From Linum tenue (lineage: Eukaryota > Streptophyta > Magnoliopsida > Malpighiales > Linaceae), in assembly GCA_946122785.1 (NCBI GenBank), contig CAMGYJ010000008.1:12301475-12365474 (forward strand): a stretch of DNA of 64,000 bases. The letters run 5' to 3'. The notes beneath the pieces are model-generated. The model was given only the letters and a program-made list of their open reading frames with translations. It did no database searches and was not told the DNA's origin. Positions 44,573 to 54,417 of this stretch are shown here, piece by piece. The translations under genes were made by a program, and so were the position numbers. Within the stretch, counting starts at the first letter, position 1, and every line of letters begins with the position of its first letter.

Positions 44573-46393
44573 TTAAGGATCAGAGCTATCGCTTGAGTAA
44601 ACTGCATCTGACTGAACAGGAACAGGGGAGTCTGATCCTTCAGCATCAGAGCCATAGAGATCATGCAGAGCAGTTGCAAAAGATGGTAGAGCAGATCCAG
44701 ACCCTTCAGGGGCTGCTTCTTCAGCTTCATCTTCTTCCGAGTCACTGCTGAGCCAATGTATGAAGGGTCCCTCCCCCTCAATCGCAATCCCGATTTCTTC
44801 TAAAACATCATTCGCATGTAGCCAAAGGGAAGGGGATTCAGTGCGATAGGCTGAGAGGTTCAGAGGCAGAGCAAGCAGCAGTCGAGTGATCATTGCTCCA
44901 AAAGGTAGTGGTGCATGGAAGTTATGATCAATAAAAGGGAGAAGAGCACCAAACAGAAGATGTGAGAAGTCCAGAGGCACACCAGCAGCAGCATGAGCTA
45001 GGATCCAGAGGTCCAGGGGAAGAACACGATCAAGAAATGTGACGCGAGGTAGAAACACTCTGGTCAGGATATAGTGAAAAGCTTGCAGCGAAGGAGACAG
45101 AAGACCAGAGGAAAAGGTAAGATCTTGATCTGGTTCATGACCAGTCAGATGAACAGCCTCAGTAATAATGTTGAAGTTGAAGCGAGGGAGTTCATCAGGA
45201 TGAGCTAACGCTTCACCAAAGGCAGGAATGTTGAGAAGGCGACTTATATCAGGAAGCGGGAGAGTCATCATATGGCCATGGACAAGGGAGCTTATAGTGC
45301 GGGTGTGAAGACCAAAGTACCTCAGATTTGAGTAGAAAACCCTAACAGCTTCAGGACATATGAGAGTTGATGAAAAATCTGGCATGAGAAGAAATTCCCA
45401 GCCGAGATTATAAATATAAGGCATGATGTCTAAGCCGAGGGGGGTAAAGTCAGGAATGTGAACAACAGTGGCGGGGTTTATAGGGCGATTAGCAAAGGAT
45501 TGAGTGTGACGATGATAATTGGCAAGGACAGGCTCATGGAAGTGAACTCCTCTAGTTCGAAGTCCATCATGTATGTCACCAATGATTTGTTCTACTGGAT
45601 GACGCCTTTGAATGTGGGGTGGTGCGGCTGTGACAGTAGCTGAAGACTCTTCTTCAGTACCAGCAGTTTTGTGATTATAGTTTTCATCCTCTTTTGGACT
45701 TTTATCCAAAGTATTTTCATTTATCCCTTCTGGATTTGTGCGCATCATTTCCAGCAAGTCATAAACCTGTATCTCCTGCTCAGATTCTCGATTCACAGGA
45801 TTAGAATCATTGAAAATAACATGGACAGACTCTTCCACTTTTTGAGTGCGCTTGTTATAGACACGATAAGCTTGACCCTTTAAGGAATAACCTAGAAATA
45901 TAGCCTTGTCAGATTTTGCATCAATTTTTCCCAGTTTATCTTTGGTATTCAAAACATGACAAGGACACCCAAAAGGGTGAAAATAAGCAAGATTAGGAAT
46001 CTTATCCTTGAAAATTTCATAAGGGGTTTTGTTTAGACCTTTCCTAATTAGAACTCGATTTGTGATGTAGCAAGCAGTACTCACTGCCTCCGCCCAAAAA
46101 AATTTAGGAAGATTAAACTCAAGAAGCATAGTTCGAGCACATTCTATAAGAGTTCTATTTTCTCTCTCCACAACTCCATTCTGCTGAGGAGTTCTAGGAG
46201 CAGAAAAGGTGTGATTAATTCCTGATTCATTACACAAGGTTTCAAAATCCTCTGAAATGAATTCCCCCCCCCCCATTATCACTCTTGACAGTCTTAATTT
46301 GTTGTCCAAACAGCGTGACAAACATTTTGAATTTAGATAAAGTATCATCTTTGTGAGCAAGAAAATAAACCCAAGTATACCTAGAGTAATCAT
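44573..46393 (-). CDS. Copia 2 integrase C-terminal part fused to a 'plant transposon protein'-like domain
   Basis: The reading frame (606 codons) enters the integrase core just after its second catalytic Asp, at about 46260. It contains the PQQNGVVERENR motif (catalytic Glu), the copia integrase tail (FHPFGCPCHV, AIFLGYS) and the linker HPVEQIIGDIHDG (about residues 265-277), which normally runs straight into reverse transcriptase. Instead, residues about 280-606 show 'IPDFTPLGLDIMPYIYNLGW', 'VRVFYSNLRYFG', 'MMTLPLPDISRLLNIP' and a helical Leu-rich block. This pattern resembles the putative plant transposon protein domain of plant retroelement additional ORFs, and an acidic Ser-rich tail follows. 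The frame is uninterrupted. Origin by capture, or by deletion joining integrase to a downstream ORF, is undecided. Function unknown. Confidence 0.75.
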   Translation of the reverse strand: MITLGILGFIFLLTKMILYLNSKCLSRCLDNKLRLSRVIMGGGEFISEDFETLCNESGINHTFSAPRTPQQNGVVERENRTLIECARTMLLEFNLPKFFWAEAVSTACYITNRVLIRKGLNKTPYEIFKDKIPNLAYFHPFGCPCHVLNTKDKLGKIDAKSDKAIFLGYSLKGQAYRVYNKRTQKVEESVHVIFNDSNPVNRESEQEIQVYDLLEMMRTNPEGINENTLDKSPKEDENYNHKTAGTEEESSATVTAAPPHIQRRHPVEQIIGDIHDGLRTRGVHFHEPVLANYHRHTQSFANRPINPATVVHIPDFTPLGLDIMPYIYNLGWEFLLMPDFSSTLICPEAVRVFYSNLRYFGLHTRTISSLVHGHMMTLPLPDISRLLNIPAFGEALAHPDELPRFNFNIITEAVHLTGHEPDQDLTFSSGLLSPSLQAFHYILTRVFLPRVTFLDRVLPLDLWILAHAAAGVPLDFSHLLFGALLPFIDHNFHAPLPFGAMITRLLLALPLNLSAYRTESPSLWLHANDVLEEIGIAIEGEGPFIHWLSSDSEEDEAEEAAPEGSGSALPSFATALHDLYGSDAEGSDSPVPVQSDAVYSSDSSDP

Positions 46394-46733
46394 CTACCAG
46401 CACAAACACATAATTCTTACCACCTAGGCTAGTAACATTACATGGACCAAACAGGTCCATGTGAATTAATTCAAACATCTGATTAGAGGTAATACCAGCT
46501 TTCGGTTTGAAAGCTTTTCTAGTATGCTTACCACTGACACATGTTTCACAGAAAAAATCAGTTTTGTCCTTTAAGACAGGAACTCCTCTAACTTTATTAG
46601 ACTTTGTTAAGTTCACCAATTTTGGCAAGCTAACATGTCCCATCTTCCGATGCCATAAGAGTTCTTGTTGAAAAGAAGTTACAAAACATAATTCATTAAA
46701 CGCACTTAGATTGCTAAGATCAATCACATACAT
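46242..46733 (-). pseudogene. Copia 2 integrase N-terminal part, frame broken at a C11 run
   Basis: Contains the HHCC zinc-binding region (WHRKMGHV...CETCVSGKH), the first catalytic Asp (HMDLFG) and the second (KSDNG). Reading continues out of frame at a run of 11 C/G (46264-46274) in the codons right after SDNG; 10 would keep frame with the downstream integrase. The upstream gag-protease frame overlaps its start by 10 nt (stop at 46724), also one base out of register. Confidence 0.8.
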
Positions 46734-48148
46734 GTTATTTGATCTTTCGCCAACATAGTCTTTTGATCTTTATTTCTTTTTACTACACACTTATCAGACT
46801 CAAAAACTACATGAAATCCATTACTGCATAATTGGCTTGTGGATAAGAGATTATGCTTCAGTCCTTCAACAAGCAAAACATTTTTAAAGACAGCAAAGGG
46901 TTTTTCTCCTATAGTTCCAGATCCAACAACCTTGCCACAGCCATTGTCACCAAACCAGACTTTACCTCCATTTTCAGATTTTAAGGAAGAGAAAAGAAAT
47001 TTCTTACCAGACATATGGTGAGAACACCCACTGTCGAGATACCACTTATGGTAATTCTTGTTTGAATGAGATTCTTCTTCATCTTCTTCAAACTCAGTTC
47101 TGGCCATAAATGCCTCATCTTCTGACTCAGGATTCTCTTGATCAGAATCATAGTCGCTCCAGGTGGCCTTCATGGCTTTTTCCCTTGCCTTCAATGTTTG
47201 AGGACAGTGGGCTCGAATATGTCCGAGTTTCCCACATTTGTAGCATGCCTGTGATTCCCTTTCTGACTGACCTGTTTCAGATTTCCTGGTCTGCTGGGGA
47301 AGCAGCCTAGCTTGAGAAAATTTTTTAGCTCGATCATAATTTCCATTCCTAGGCTCATCTTGGCGCTGTCTTTGCTCATTTTTATATTTTAACATTCTAT
47401 GAAAACGTTTGCTAACAAGAGCAAACTCTCTATCAAAGTCACTTTCTTCCTCACTTTCAGCATCATACTCCACCATTTTAGATTTGAAAGCTAAATTTTT
47501 ACTACGCCTTTCATCCTCTTGACCAACCTGTTTTAGCACATGCTCATGACTTAACAGAGAACCTATCAGTTCATTTATAGATAGAGTAGTCAAATTTTTA
47601 GCTTCTTCGATAGCTGTTCGCTTAGGTAGCCATTCCCTAGGCAGAGATCTAAGAATCTTCCTATTCAGATCCTTAGTTTGATAAATCTTCCCTAGCCCTT
47701 TCAGTTTGTTTATCAAAACGGTGAATCTAGAATACATTTCATGGATTCCTTCATTTTTAGACATGCAGAAACATTCATATTCATGCACTAAGAGATCTAT
47801 GCGAGATTCTTTTATGTTGGAAGTACCTTCATAGGTGCTTTCGAGAGCAGTCCAAATTTCTGAAGCCGTCGAGCAGTTTTCAACTTGGTCCGCCTCGTTT
47901 GGGTTCATCGCCGATTGCAACACATGCATGGCCCGCTGATTTAACTGCGCGCTTTTCTTCTGGGCAGCAGACCAAAAACTCTGCTCGTCGTCGTTCATTT
48001 CTATCGGTCCATCCTGCACAACTAACCAGAGTTCTTCGTCAATTCCCCACAAAAATTGTTTCATCCGCTTCTTCCACGCGGTGTAATTAGACCCGGTGAA
48101 AATTGGCGGATGATTGATAGCCGCATGACCGAAGGAACCAGAAGCCAT
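46724..48148 (-). CDS. Copia 2 gag-protease
   Basis: 474 residues, ATG at 48148 shortly after the primer-binding site. A gag domain (FTGSNYTAWKKRMKQFLWG...) is followed by an acidic region, a CCHC knuckle (CYKCGKLGHIRAHC, about residues 300-313), a WSDYDSD motif reminiscent of Sireviruses, and the protease active site (YLDSGCSHHM, about 370-379). It ends out of register with the integrase frame. Confidence 0.88.
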   Translation of the reverse strand: MASGSFGHAAINHPPIFTGSNYTAWKKRMKQFLWGIDEELWLVVQDGPIEMNDDEQSFWSAAQKKSAQLNQRAMHVLQSAMNPNEADQVENCSTASEIWTALESTYEGTSNIKESRIDLLVHEYECFCMSKNEGIHEMYSRFTVLINKLKGLGKIYQTKDLNRKILRSLPREWLPKRTAIEEAKNLTTLSINELIGSLLSHEHVLKQVGQEDERRSKNLAFKSKMVEYDAESEEESDFDREFALVSKRFHRMLKYKNEQRQRQDEPRNGNYDRAKKFSQARLLPQQTRKSETGQSERESQACYKCGKLGHIRAHCPQTLKAREKAMKATWSDYDSDQENPESEDEAFMARTEFEEDEEESHSNKNYHKWYLDSGCSHHMSGKKFLFSSLKSENGGKVWFGDNGCGKVVGSGTIGEKPFAVFKNVLLVEGLKHNLLSTSQLCSNGFHVVFESDKCVVKRNKDQKTMLAKDQITCM

Positions 48149-48206
48149 TTTGGATCGAAACCCTGGCAGTAGTTAACTTCGTCAAGGACCTGGCTCTGAT
48201 ACCAAT

Positions 48207-49024
48207 TGTAATCGAGAAAGAACTCGATCGATTTGGGAATTAGGGTTCGAAGAGAGAGAGAGAGATTCAGAGAGAACGAGTTTCAGAGAGAAGGGGAAGA
48301 GATCGATTTGGGTGAAATGGAATGACTGAGTCTCTCGGTTTATGTTTTATAAAATGGGCCAAAGTCTTGAATCGGGCCAGGTCTGATGAACAGAGTCAGT
48401 TGGGCTTGGTAAGACTATTTAGAGTCTTTCAGCCCAACACTTCCTTTAGCTTCAGCCCAAATAGCGGAGTAACAACCCAACCCAAGTGACAGAGTCACAA
48501 CTCTGCTGCTCAGCCACACAACATCGAGACGAACAGAGTACTGGAAAACAGAGTGCAAGAACAGAGCAGAAATGGAGAAGACACGATCCGTTTTTTAACG
48601 TGGTTCGCCCTAGTGCAATGGTGTACTTCCACGTCCCAGAATATGGTCTGGGAGACCTTTTATTGAAGAATAAATCACAACCAAAGATTAACACAGAACA
48701 CGCAAGAAGAAGTAAGCAAAATAAACAACGAAAAACCCTGCTGCCTTGACACCAGTTGAACCTTTGCCTCAACTTGTGTCAACCCTTTTGCAAACCCAGT
48801 GCTATGCCCTTTACCGCAATAGCTCCTACAAAAGTGATTCAAACATTACCAATCACTCGGGTATATATAGCCTTCTCAATCAAGGCACTAGCCGTTGGAA
48901 ACAGAGAAGGTAGGTTCCCAATCAAGGCTACAGTTTCCTTAAGTGAATCCAGTGATTGAGCTGCAAAAGAGCAACGGTTAGAAATAGACAATCTCCAACT
49001 TGATTCAATCCGCTGATTTCAACA
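48207..49024 (-). repeat. 5' LTR of copia 2
   Basis: 818 bp, about 99.4% identical to the 3' LTR. The primer-binding site follows directly on the coding strand. Confidence 0.93.
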
Positions 49025-49357
49025 GCAAACTTCCTAATCGCGTGAAAGCAGTTAGCCATTGATTTGGGGCTAAGCCTTTCCCGACTGGTTTGCTAGTAGA
49101 TGATGTCGATTTAAGATGGATATATTTTTTGGTAGTGCAAGAAGAATGAGAATCTTGTTTATATTTTTTGGAGAACAGAAAGATGGGCGTATGTGCGTTA
49201 GATGGTTCCTATATATATAGAGGAAAACGAAACACTACTTACCATGCGTGTAGTAGCAGATGAAAGGAGGGTGCAAAGGGAGACTGCTTTGGTCCTTTGG
49301 AGCTTTCACATGCATGTACTTTCTAAGTTTCCAAATTTGAGGGGGGAAACACTTTTA

Positions 49358-49709
49358 GGGGTCGTTTGGAAGTTGCGATTGTTAAATAGATGTATTGTTG
49401 AGAATGCATGTATAATATTATACATGTATTGTCGAATTTGATGCATTGTAGAATACAATGTTTGGTATGTGTGATTGTGTATGTCGCATTAGCTAAAAGC
49501 TGAGACAAAACAATCTCAACTCAACTATCTCAACAATCACAACTAAAAGTTGAGATATTACAATCACTCAAAATGAGTGATAGTTTCTGTCAAATCATAG
49601 AAACAATCCATGTATTGTTTCTGCTAAAAAAACAAAAAAACAATGCATTATAAACAATACATGCATAATGACAATCTCAACAAAACAATCGCAACTTCCA
49701 AACGAACCC
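49358..49709. repeat. Tourist-like MITE (PIF/Harbinger), copy 2
   Basis: TIRs GGGGTCGTTTGGAAGTTGCGA and complement, flanked by TTA at 49355-49357 and 49710-49712. Same family as 27692-28040, opposite orientation. It sits inside the upstream region of membrane-protein copy 2, between segments homologous to 30060-30100 and 29710-30050. Confidence 0.85.
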
Positions 49710-50034
49710 TTAGTGTTTCAACTGCACGAATCTAAGGCTTTTTTTGGTAAAGGGTTTGGCCTTCAGAGAGTAAAGAGAGAAGCAGATGTAGAAGAAAGGT
49801 TCGGACTGCAGCTATCACTTTTCCAACGTTCTCTTTTCTTTTATGCTCTGGTTGTTAGTACGTACGCATTGGAAGACGATTGGGGGGAGAGGACAGAAGC
49901 AGAGAAGGGTGTTTGGTTTCCAAGGTACTGGTACAAGATTCGATATCTAATCGTATCCCATGCATTATTATTCTACTCTATGGGAAGAGAGTAAAAAGTA
50001 GCTGGGGTCTCTTTTCACACTAATGAGGTGAAGA

Positions 50035-50160
50035 GTATAGACCCTAACCATATCTTGTGATCTGGACAGTGCGAGGGAGAGAAACAGTAGAAAAGACTTG
50101 AAAACTGACCCTTCCCTGGCTACTTGGACGGCTATTCTCATCACATCCTCCATTAATCAA
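50035..50160 (-). repeat. Third copy of the MEDVMRI fragment
   Basis: Matches 27334-27470 in the same orientation with few changes; the minus-strand frame again begins MEDVMRIAVQVAREG and runs about 45 codons. Identity unknown. Confidence 0.55.
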
Positions 50161-50219
50161 TTGCTCATCAGTCTTCCCTCTCTTCTCTGCTTAGTTTACT
50201 TTATTCCAACGGTCAGCAC

Positions 50220-50430
50220 TAGGGATAGGAAGTTTGATTTGCGGGTTGCGAGTAACCCGCAAACCGCATCAAACCGCACACTCTGTGGATATTCATACCC
50301 ACAATTTGTGAATAGTGGGTTGGGTGTGGTAGCAAAATATTGTTTTTTGTGGTTAGTGGCCGGTTAACCACTAGTCATAGTGGTTTACCCACAAAATCCA
50401 CATTAACCACATTAGTTATATTAGTTTGTG
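50220..50430. repeat. Fragment of a hAT-like element
   Basis: Starts 'tagggataggaag' (Ac-type terminus), followed by 'gcgggttgcgagtaacccgcaaaccgcatcaaaccgca' inverted repeats. No matching right end was found. Confidence 0.35.
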
Positions 50431-50854
50431 AAATTTGGAAAACTAAGAATTAAGGTAGCTACTAAAATCAAACATGTACTTATTCTATAAAACAAAACAA
50501 GTCAATATGCAATGTTCGTGTGAGATACTTTTATCAAATAAGCATTGTTAATGTGTTATATGTTTATTTTATAACAAAACAAATTCCATAGATATAGTCA
50601 GATGAATTAATTGATTCGTTAGAAGAGGAGAATAATCGATAAATGTTAGTTCGATACCCAAACTCGTCTCCATTTCTACACGAACTCACGAACAACACAA
50701 CATGCAACTAGCTACCAACAATACAAGACTATAATCGAGAGTGAAAAATAATCGATTCATTAAAAGCGGGTGCCTCCACTTATCGAACCACTTTTGTGTT
50801 TTATTGTTGTTGCCAGCGGAGAAGCCGTGACATACAACGATGTTTGTCTGGTAA

Positions 50855-51130
50855 CAGGTCAATCCACCTCTCCGTTATCTTTAAATCTCTTTCCAAAAAC
50901 AAGTTCGTCTTTGTTGACGGCACGATTCCTAAGCCAGAGAAAGATCCAGAGTTGCAGGCATGGACTCGATGCGACGTCAATGTCGAAGGCTGGCTTCCAA
51001 TGGCTCTGAATAAAGAAGTTCGTAGTAGTGTGCACTATGCAAAGTCGGCGCGAGAGATACGAGTTGATTTAAAGATATTTTCTTTATAGAAATAAAATAC
51101 TGTTATTTTTTATTTTAATAGATAACGTCT
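50855..51130 (+). pseudogene. Degenerate copia gag fragment
   Basis: Residues such as FVDGTIPKPEKDPELQAWTRCD and LNKEVRSSVHYAKSAREI resemble copia 3 gag. It is broken at both ends and is the second copy of the fragment at 38225-38400, in the same position relative to the adjacent F-box gene. Confidence 0.7.
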
Positions 51131-51493
51131 CAATAGAATGTCAGGTTCGCATTTGAGTGTACTTCATACAAATTCTTACATACGTAGCCAAAATTGGATG
51201 CCATAGACACGAGAAGAGACTTCGTCCTATATTACACATGGAACCTCGAAGAATTGGACATATTTCTCTTACCCATGGACATTGCGCTCCTCTGATGAAA
51301 ATGAGATATAAAAAAGTCGAACTCCAGCTTGATTCGGCGAATTTCGTGGAATACTGGCTACAAGAAAAAAAGGACATATATCCGTCCTCAACACATGTTA
51401 GGGCAGACCTACATAATATAGTGGTTAGGTTTATAACTAGGTTGATTTGAAGAATTAGACATATATCTCGCCCAAACAAATGTTATGGATGAC

Positions 51494-52963
51494 CTAGAAG
51501 AACTTGGACAATGGTAATTTGAAAGACCAAAATGTAATCAACCTAATAAACACCGTGAACAATATTGCAAAAATAAAAAGCAATACGCAATGACAAAGAC
51601 CTTCAAAGTTCTTCGTCTTTAAGGGAAGCTCATCTTTCACTAAAATCACTCTTTTGTTGTTGATCTCTCCTTCCTCCAAGGATACCGCTTCCTGATCATC
51701 CTCATCAACATCATAACTCAATAGGTCGGTCAACACCATAGTTTTCCTCTCCAATTTCAGTAGCCGGAAGTTGTTCTTTCCCCTCTCCCAAAGATCTCGT
51801 TCCCAACTAACCACCATAACTTCTACCTCCCCTCCTACTTCCTCAAGTTGACAATCTCGAGTAGTACTCTCTGTCATTGTTGTTGGTGCCACCACGACGC
51901 GTACGCTGTTAAGGTGATCGAGTTGCTCAGGTAGCAAAGGTTTTGTCGCAGCCAACATCCTCCTCCTCGGCCTCCCTCTCTTGCGGAGGTCCCCGTCAAC
52001 GCTATAAACCAACATATCACCCTTTTCAAACAAACAAAAGAATTTCTCATCGGTGTAGGCAACGCCGAGGCAGATCTGCGCCCTCTTCCTGTTTTGGGAG
52101 TAATCATACGTCCTCCAGAACCAACTGTCACGACGAAGCGTGCTGAAGTAACAAGTGCCATACGCCACGAGAATCATCCAGTCGCGAGCTGTAGGCAGTG
52201 CCGAGAAGGCACCCTTGATTGGTTTCGGATGGGGGTACGTAAAATAATGCATCGACTGTAAAACAAGAGCATATATATTTAAATTAAAGGATATATCAAA
52301 GGAATTCGATCGCACATGAATATCATGTGAATAAGTGTATTTATTTCACCGGACAGAAAGCTTAACAACTATCTCATGAAATAATTTTCTTAGAAACAAC
52401 GAGTGAGGTGAGGACTACTGAATTCCCCAAAACCCTAATTGGTATATACTACGATAAACTCGATGGTAATTAAGTAACTAAGTATTCAATACGTAGGATA
52501 ATTATATAACCTGCATGCATTACGTACGTACCAGAAAGGGTAGCTTGATTAGGCTGTGAGGGTATTGGAGCAGAGGATTGAAACAACAGTTGATCTCGCC
52601 ATATCCCCTCGGAAGCAACCACGCGCCGGCCTTTGCGACGATCCTTGAGCGGATCATGCTTCGAGCCTCCTCCGTGATTGGCTGTTGGAAATTCCTGACC
52701 ACTTTACCCACCGACCTCATTTGGACGTCGGAGAGCGACTCCAGCGACAGGGGATTGGAGAGTACGGCGGTGGAGTGGATTCGGTGCCAGTTCCTGCAGA
52801 CGGAGCCGAAGCGGGTGCCGTGGAGATGGGAAGGAAGTAGGTTGGCGTAGATGACAAGTAGGATTTCTGGACGCGTATCCGCCCATGGTCGTCGTCGGCG
52901 TTGTTCCACGTCGTCGTCTCGTTTATTACCTTGGTGATTTGTCCTGTTGTTACTCATCAGCAT
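51494..52963 (-). CDS. F-box protein B (DUF295-like), 5' end altered by a MITE
   Basis: Two exons, 52532-52963 and 51494-52255, phase 0; about 397 residues. Paralogue of F-box A over its whole length, including the C-terminal hydrophobic segment (CVLLFIFAILFTVFIRLITF) and acidic stretch. F-box at about residues 28-68 (RPEILLVIYANLL...RFGSVCRNWHRI). A hAT-like MITE (52961-53312) is inserted at the 5' end. The first ATG of the frame (52961-52963) is the terminal CAT of the MITE read on the minus strand; another in-frame ATG (52955-52957) follows. The old start region lies beyond the MITE and reads into a stop. The predicted role is SCF substrate receptor. Whether it is still transcribed is unknown. 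Confidence 0.72.
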
Positions 52964-53312
52964 AGTTAGTAAATACTCCGTTTAATACACGTATATGTAC
53001 TCGTACGTATTTTATCCGTTTAAAACTTCCGTATCCGTATGATTGTCAAGCCGTTTCATTTTTTTCCGTTCATTGGATGGTTCCCGTACTAAACACGTAT
53101 AAAACCCGTATAACACGTTTAATATCCGTATTTAATGAATTAAATTGTAAACTTTACTATTATTTATATATTTATTTATTTTTAAAACAATTACTTTTTA
53201 TATATTTATTGCTATTAACGTACTATTAAACGTAACTTTAGCTTAGCGACAACGTAAATTATCCGTACGTATTTTTTACGTAACTTTCCCGTACCGTATT
53301 TTACTAACTATG
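52961..53312. repeat. hAT-like MITE with perfect 8-bp target duplication
   Basis: TIR CATAGTTAGTAAA at both ends (inverted), 352 bp. CTCATCAG is duplicated at 52953-52960 and 53313-53320. The interior is AT-rich with 'cgtatt' and 'ccgtat' repeats and no coding potential. Confidence 0.88.
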
Positions 53313-53474
53313 CTCATCAGTCATCACTTTGCAACTACTTGTCATCGTCATCTAATAATTCCACTAGACCACAACTTCTTAATTTCTCTGTGCATGTGTG
53401 CATGATACAATCATTACCATCTTATTTATGTATGGAGTATTTGATAAATGTGTTGGTTTAGGTCTAGTATAGGT

Positions 53475-53478
<4 letters not shown>

Positions 53479-53541
<63 letters not shown>
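53479..53541. repeat. (AT)n microsatellite
   Basis: About 60 bp of uninterrupted AT dinucleotides in the F-box upstream repeat. Confidence 0.9.
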
Positions 53542-53545
<4 letters not shown>

Positions 53546-54134
53546 TAAGTGAATTTGATCCCTAATCCCACTCGGCCTTCTCCCCGCAAATTGTTGAGTT
53601 ATCTATGTGTTGGACTAAGCCCACTTGTATATAATTTGTAACCAAGTTGGTTTACAAATCTCTTTCCGTTAATAAATTAATTGACAAACGCTTGGCTTTC
53701 TAATAGAGTTGGGGTATTAATTGATATGTCGGGGTCCTACAAGTATCATAAGACTGGAAATTTAGAATTAAACATATTTTTATGGAGAACCTCTTCCTAA
53801 CACTATTAGTGTAATTAGGATGAGTAAAAAAAGATTTCTAATGTCGAGCTATTAATTAATCGAACTACAGATTACAAGACCACGAATTGAATGCAGACCA
53901 GATGCTAGTCGCATACTTGTGGAATTAGATGATGACGACGAGTAGTTGCGTAGTACTAAGCAACAACAAGAGAAATCACCAAGGTAAGGTGAGGGAGGAG
54001 ACGACGACGACGAGCAACGACGTCGACGGCCATGGGCGGATATGTGTCCAGAAATCCTACATTCCATCTACGCCAAGCTGCTTCCTTCCCACCGCCACGG
54101 CACTTGCTTCGGCTCCGTTTGCAGGAACTGGCAC

Positions 54135-54410
54135 TGTAAAATACGATGATTGCGGAAACGAAAGAACACGAGGATTTACGTGGTTTCCCCGTTCACAACC
54201 GAACGGGACTAGTCCACGGAGAACTCTACGCTCTCAGAGATGTATGTTATTTCTTCTTTTCTCTGTTTCTTATCTGCGGCGCATACAGGGAACCAGAAAT
54301 AAATAGTCCAGCAAGCTTGGTCACCAAGCAACGTAAAGCTAGAGGTAAAGACCTAGGAAAATAACAAAAGCAGTCCTCAGGAAATAAGTATGTACAAAAG
54401 AGCCTCAACA
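54135..54410 (-). repeat. 3' LTR of copia 3
   Basis: 276 bp; TGTTGAGGCTC...ATTTTACA on the coding strand. Confidence 0.9.
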
Positions 54411-54417
54411 CTCCCCC

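Larger units (their letters stand above)
43465..49024 (-). mobile_element. Ty1/copia retrotransposon 2 (Sirevirus-like), lacking RT-RNase H and carrying a foreign-looking domain
   Basis: LTRs 43465-44280 (816 bp) and 48207-49024 (818 bp) begin TGTTGAAATC and end CGATTACA on the coding strand. They differ by five substitutions and one GA repeat unit (about 99.4%). Target duplication GCAAA at 43460-43464 and 49025-49029. Primer site TGGTATCAGAGCC at about 48190-48204; polypurine tract at 44281-44293. Gag-protease and integrase are present, but no YVDD reverse transcriptase or RNase H occurs anywhere inside. A segment of about 300 residues takes their place. Confidence 0.93.
43191..49059 (-). 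pseudogene. Multi-pass membrane protein, copy 2, split by copia 2 and internally deleted
   Basis: The ATG at 49059 begins MANCFHAIRKF; after 35 nt the frame is interrupted by copia 2 and resumes at 43459 with the copy 1-like segment (WLHYFWVWG, one hydrophobic pass). It then jumps from the position of SYSSRE to the tail motif WFDLDSPWPSPGKG. The intron and the middle membrane segments present in copy 1 are missing, and the tail is out of frame (in-frame stop at 43333). The tail ends in an alanine-rich stretch terminating at 43191. The promoter and leader (49060-49350, 49710-49990) are clearly homologous to 29710-30309, in inverse orientation. Function unknown. Confidence 0.75.

Noticed and set aside
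53479..53541. AT repeat considered as a matrix-attachment or origin signal
   Set aside because: Plain dinucleotide microsatellite with no supporting context.
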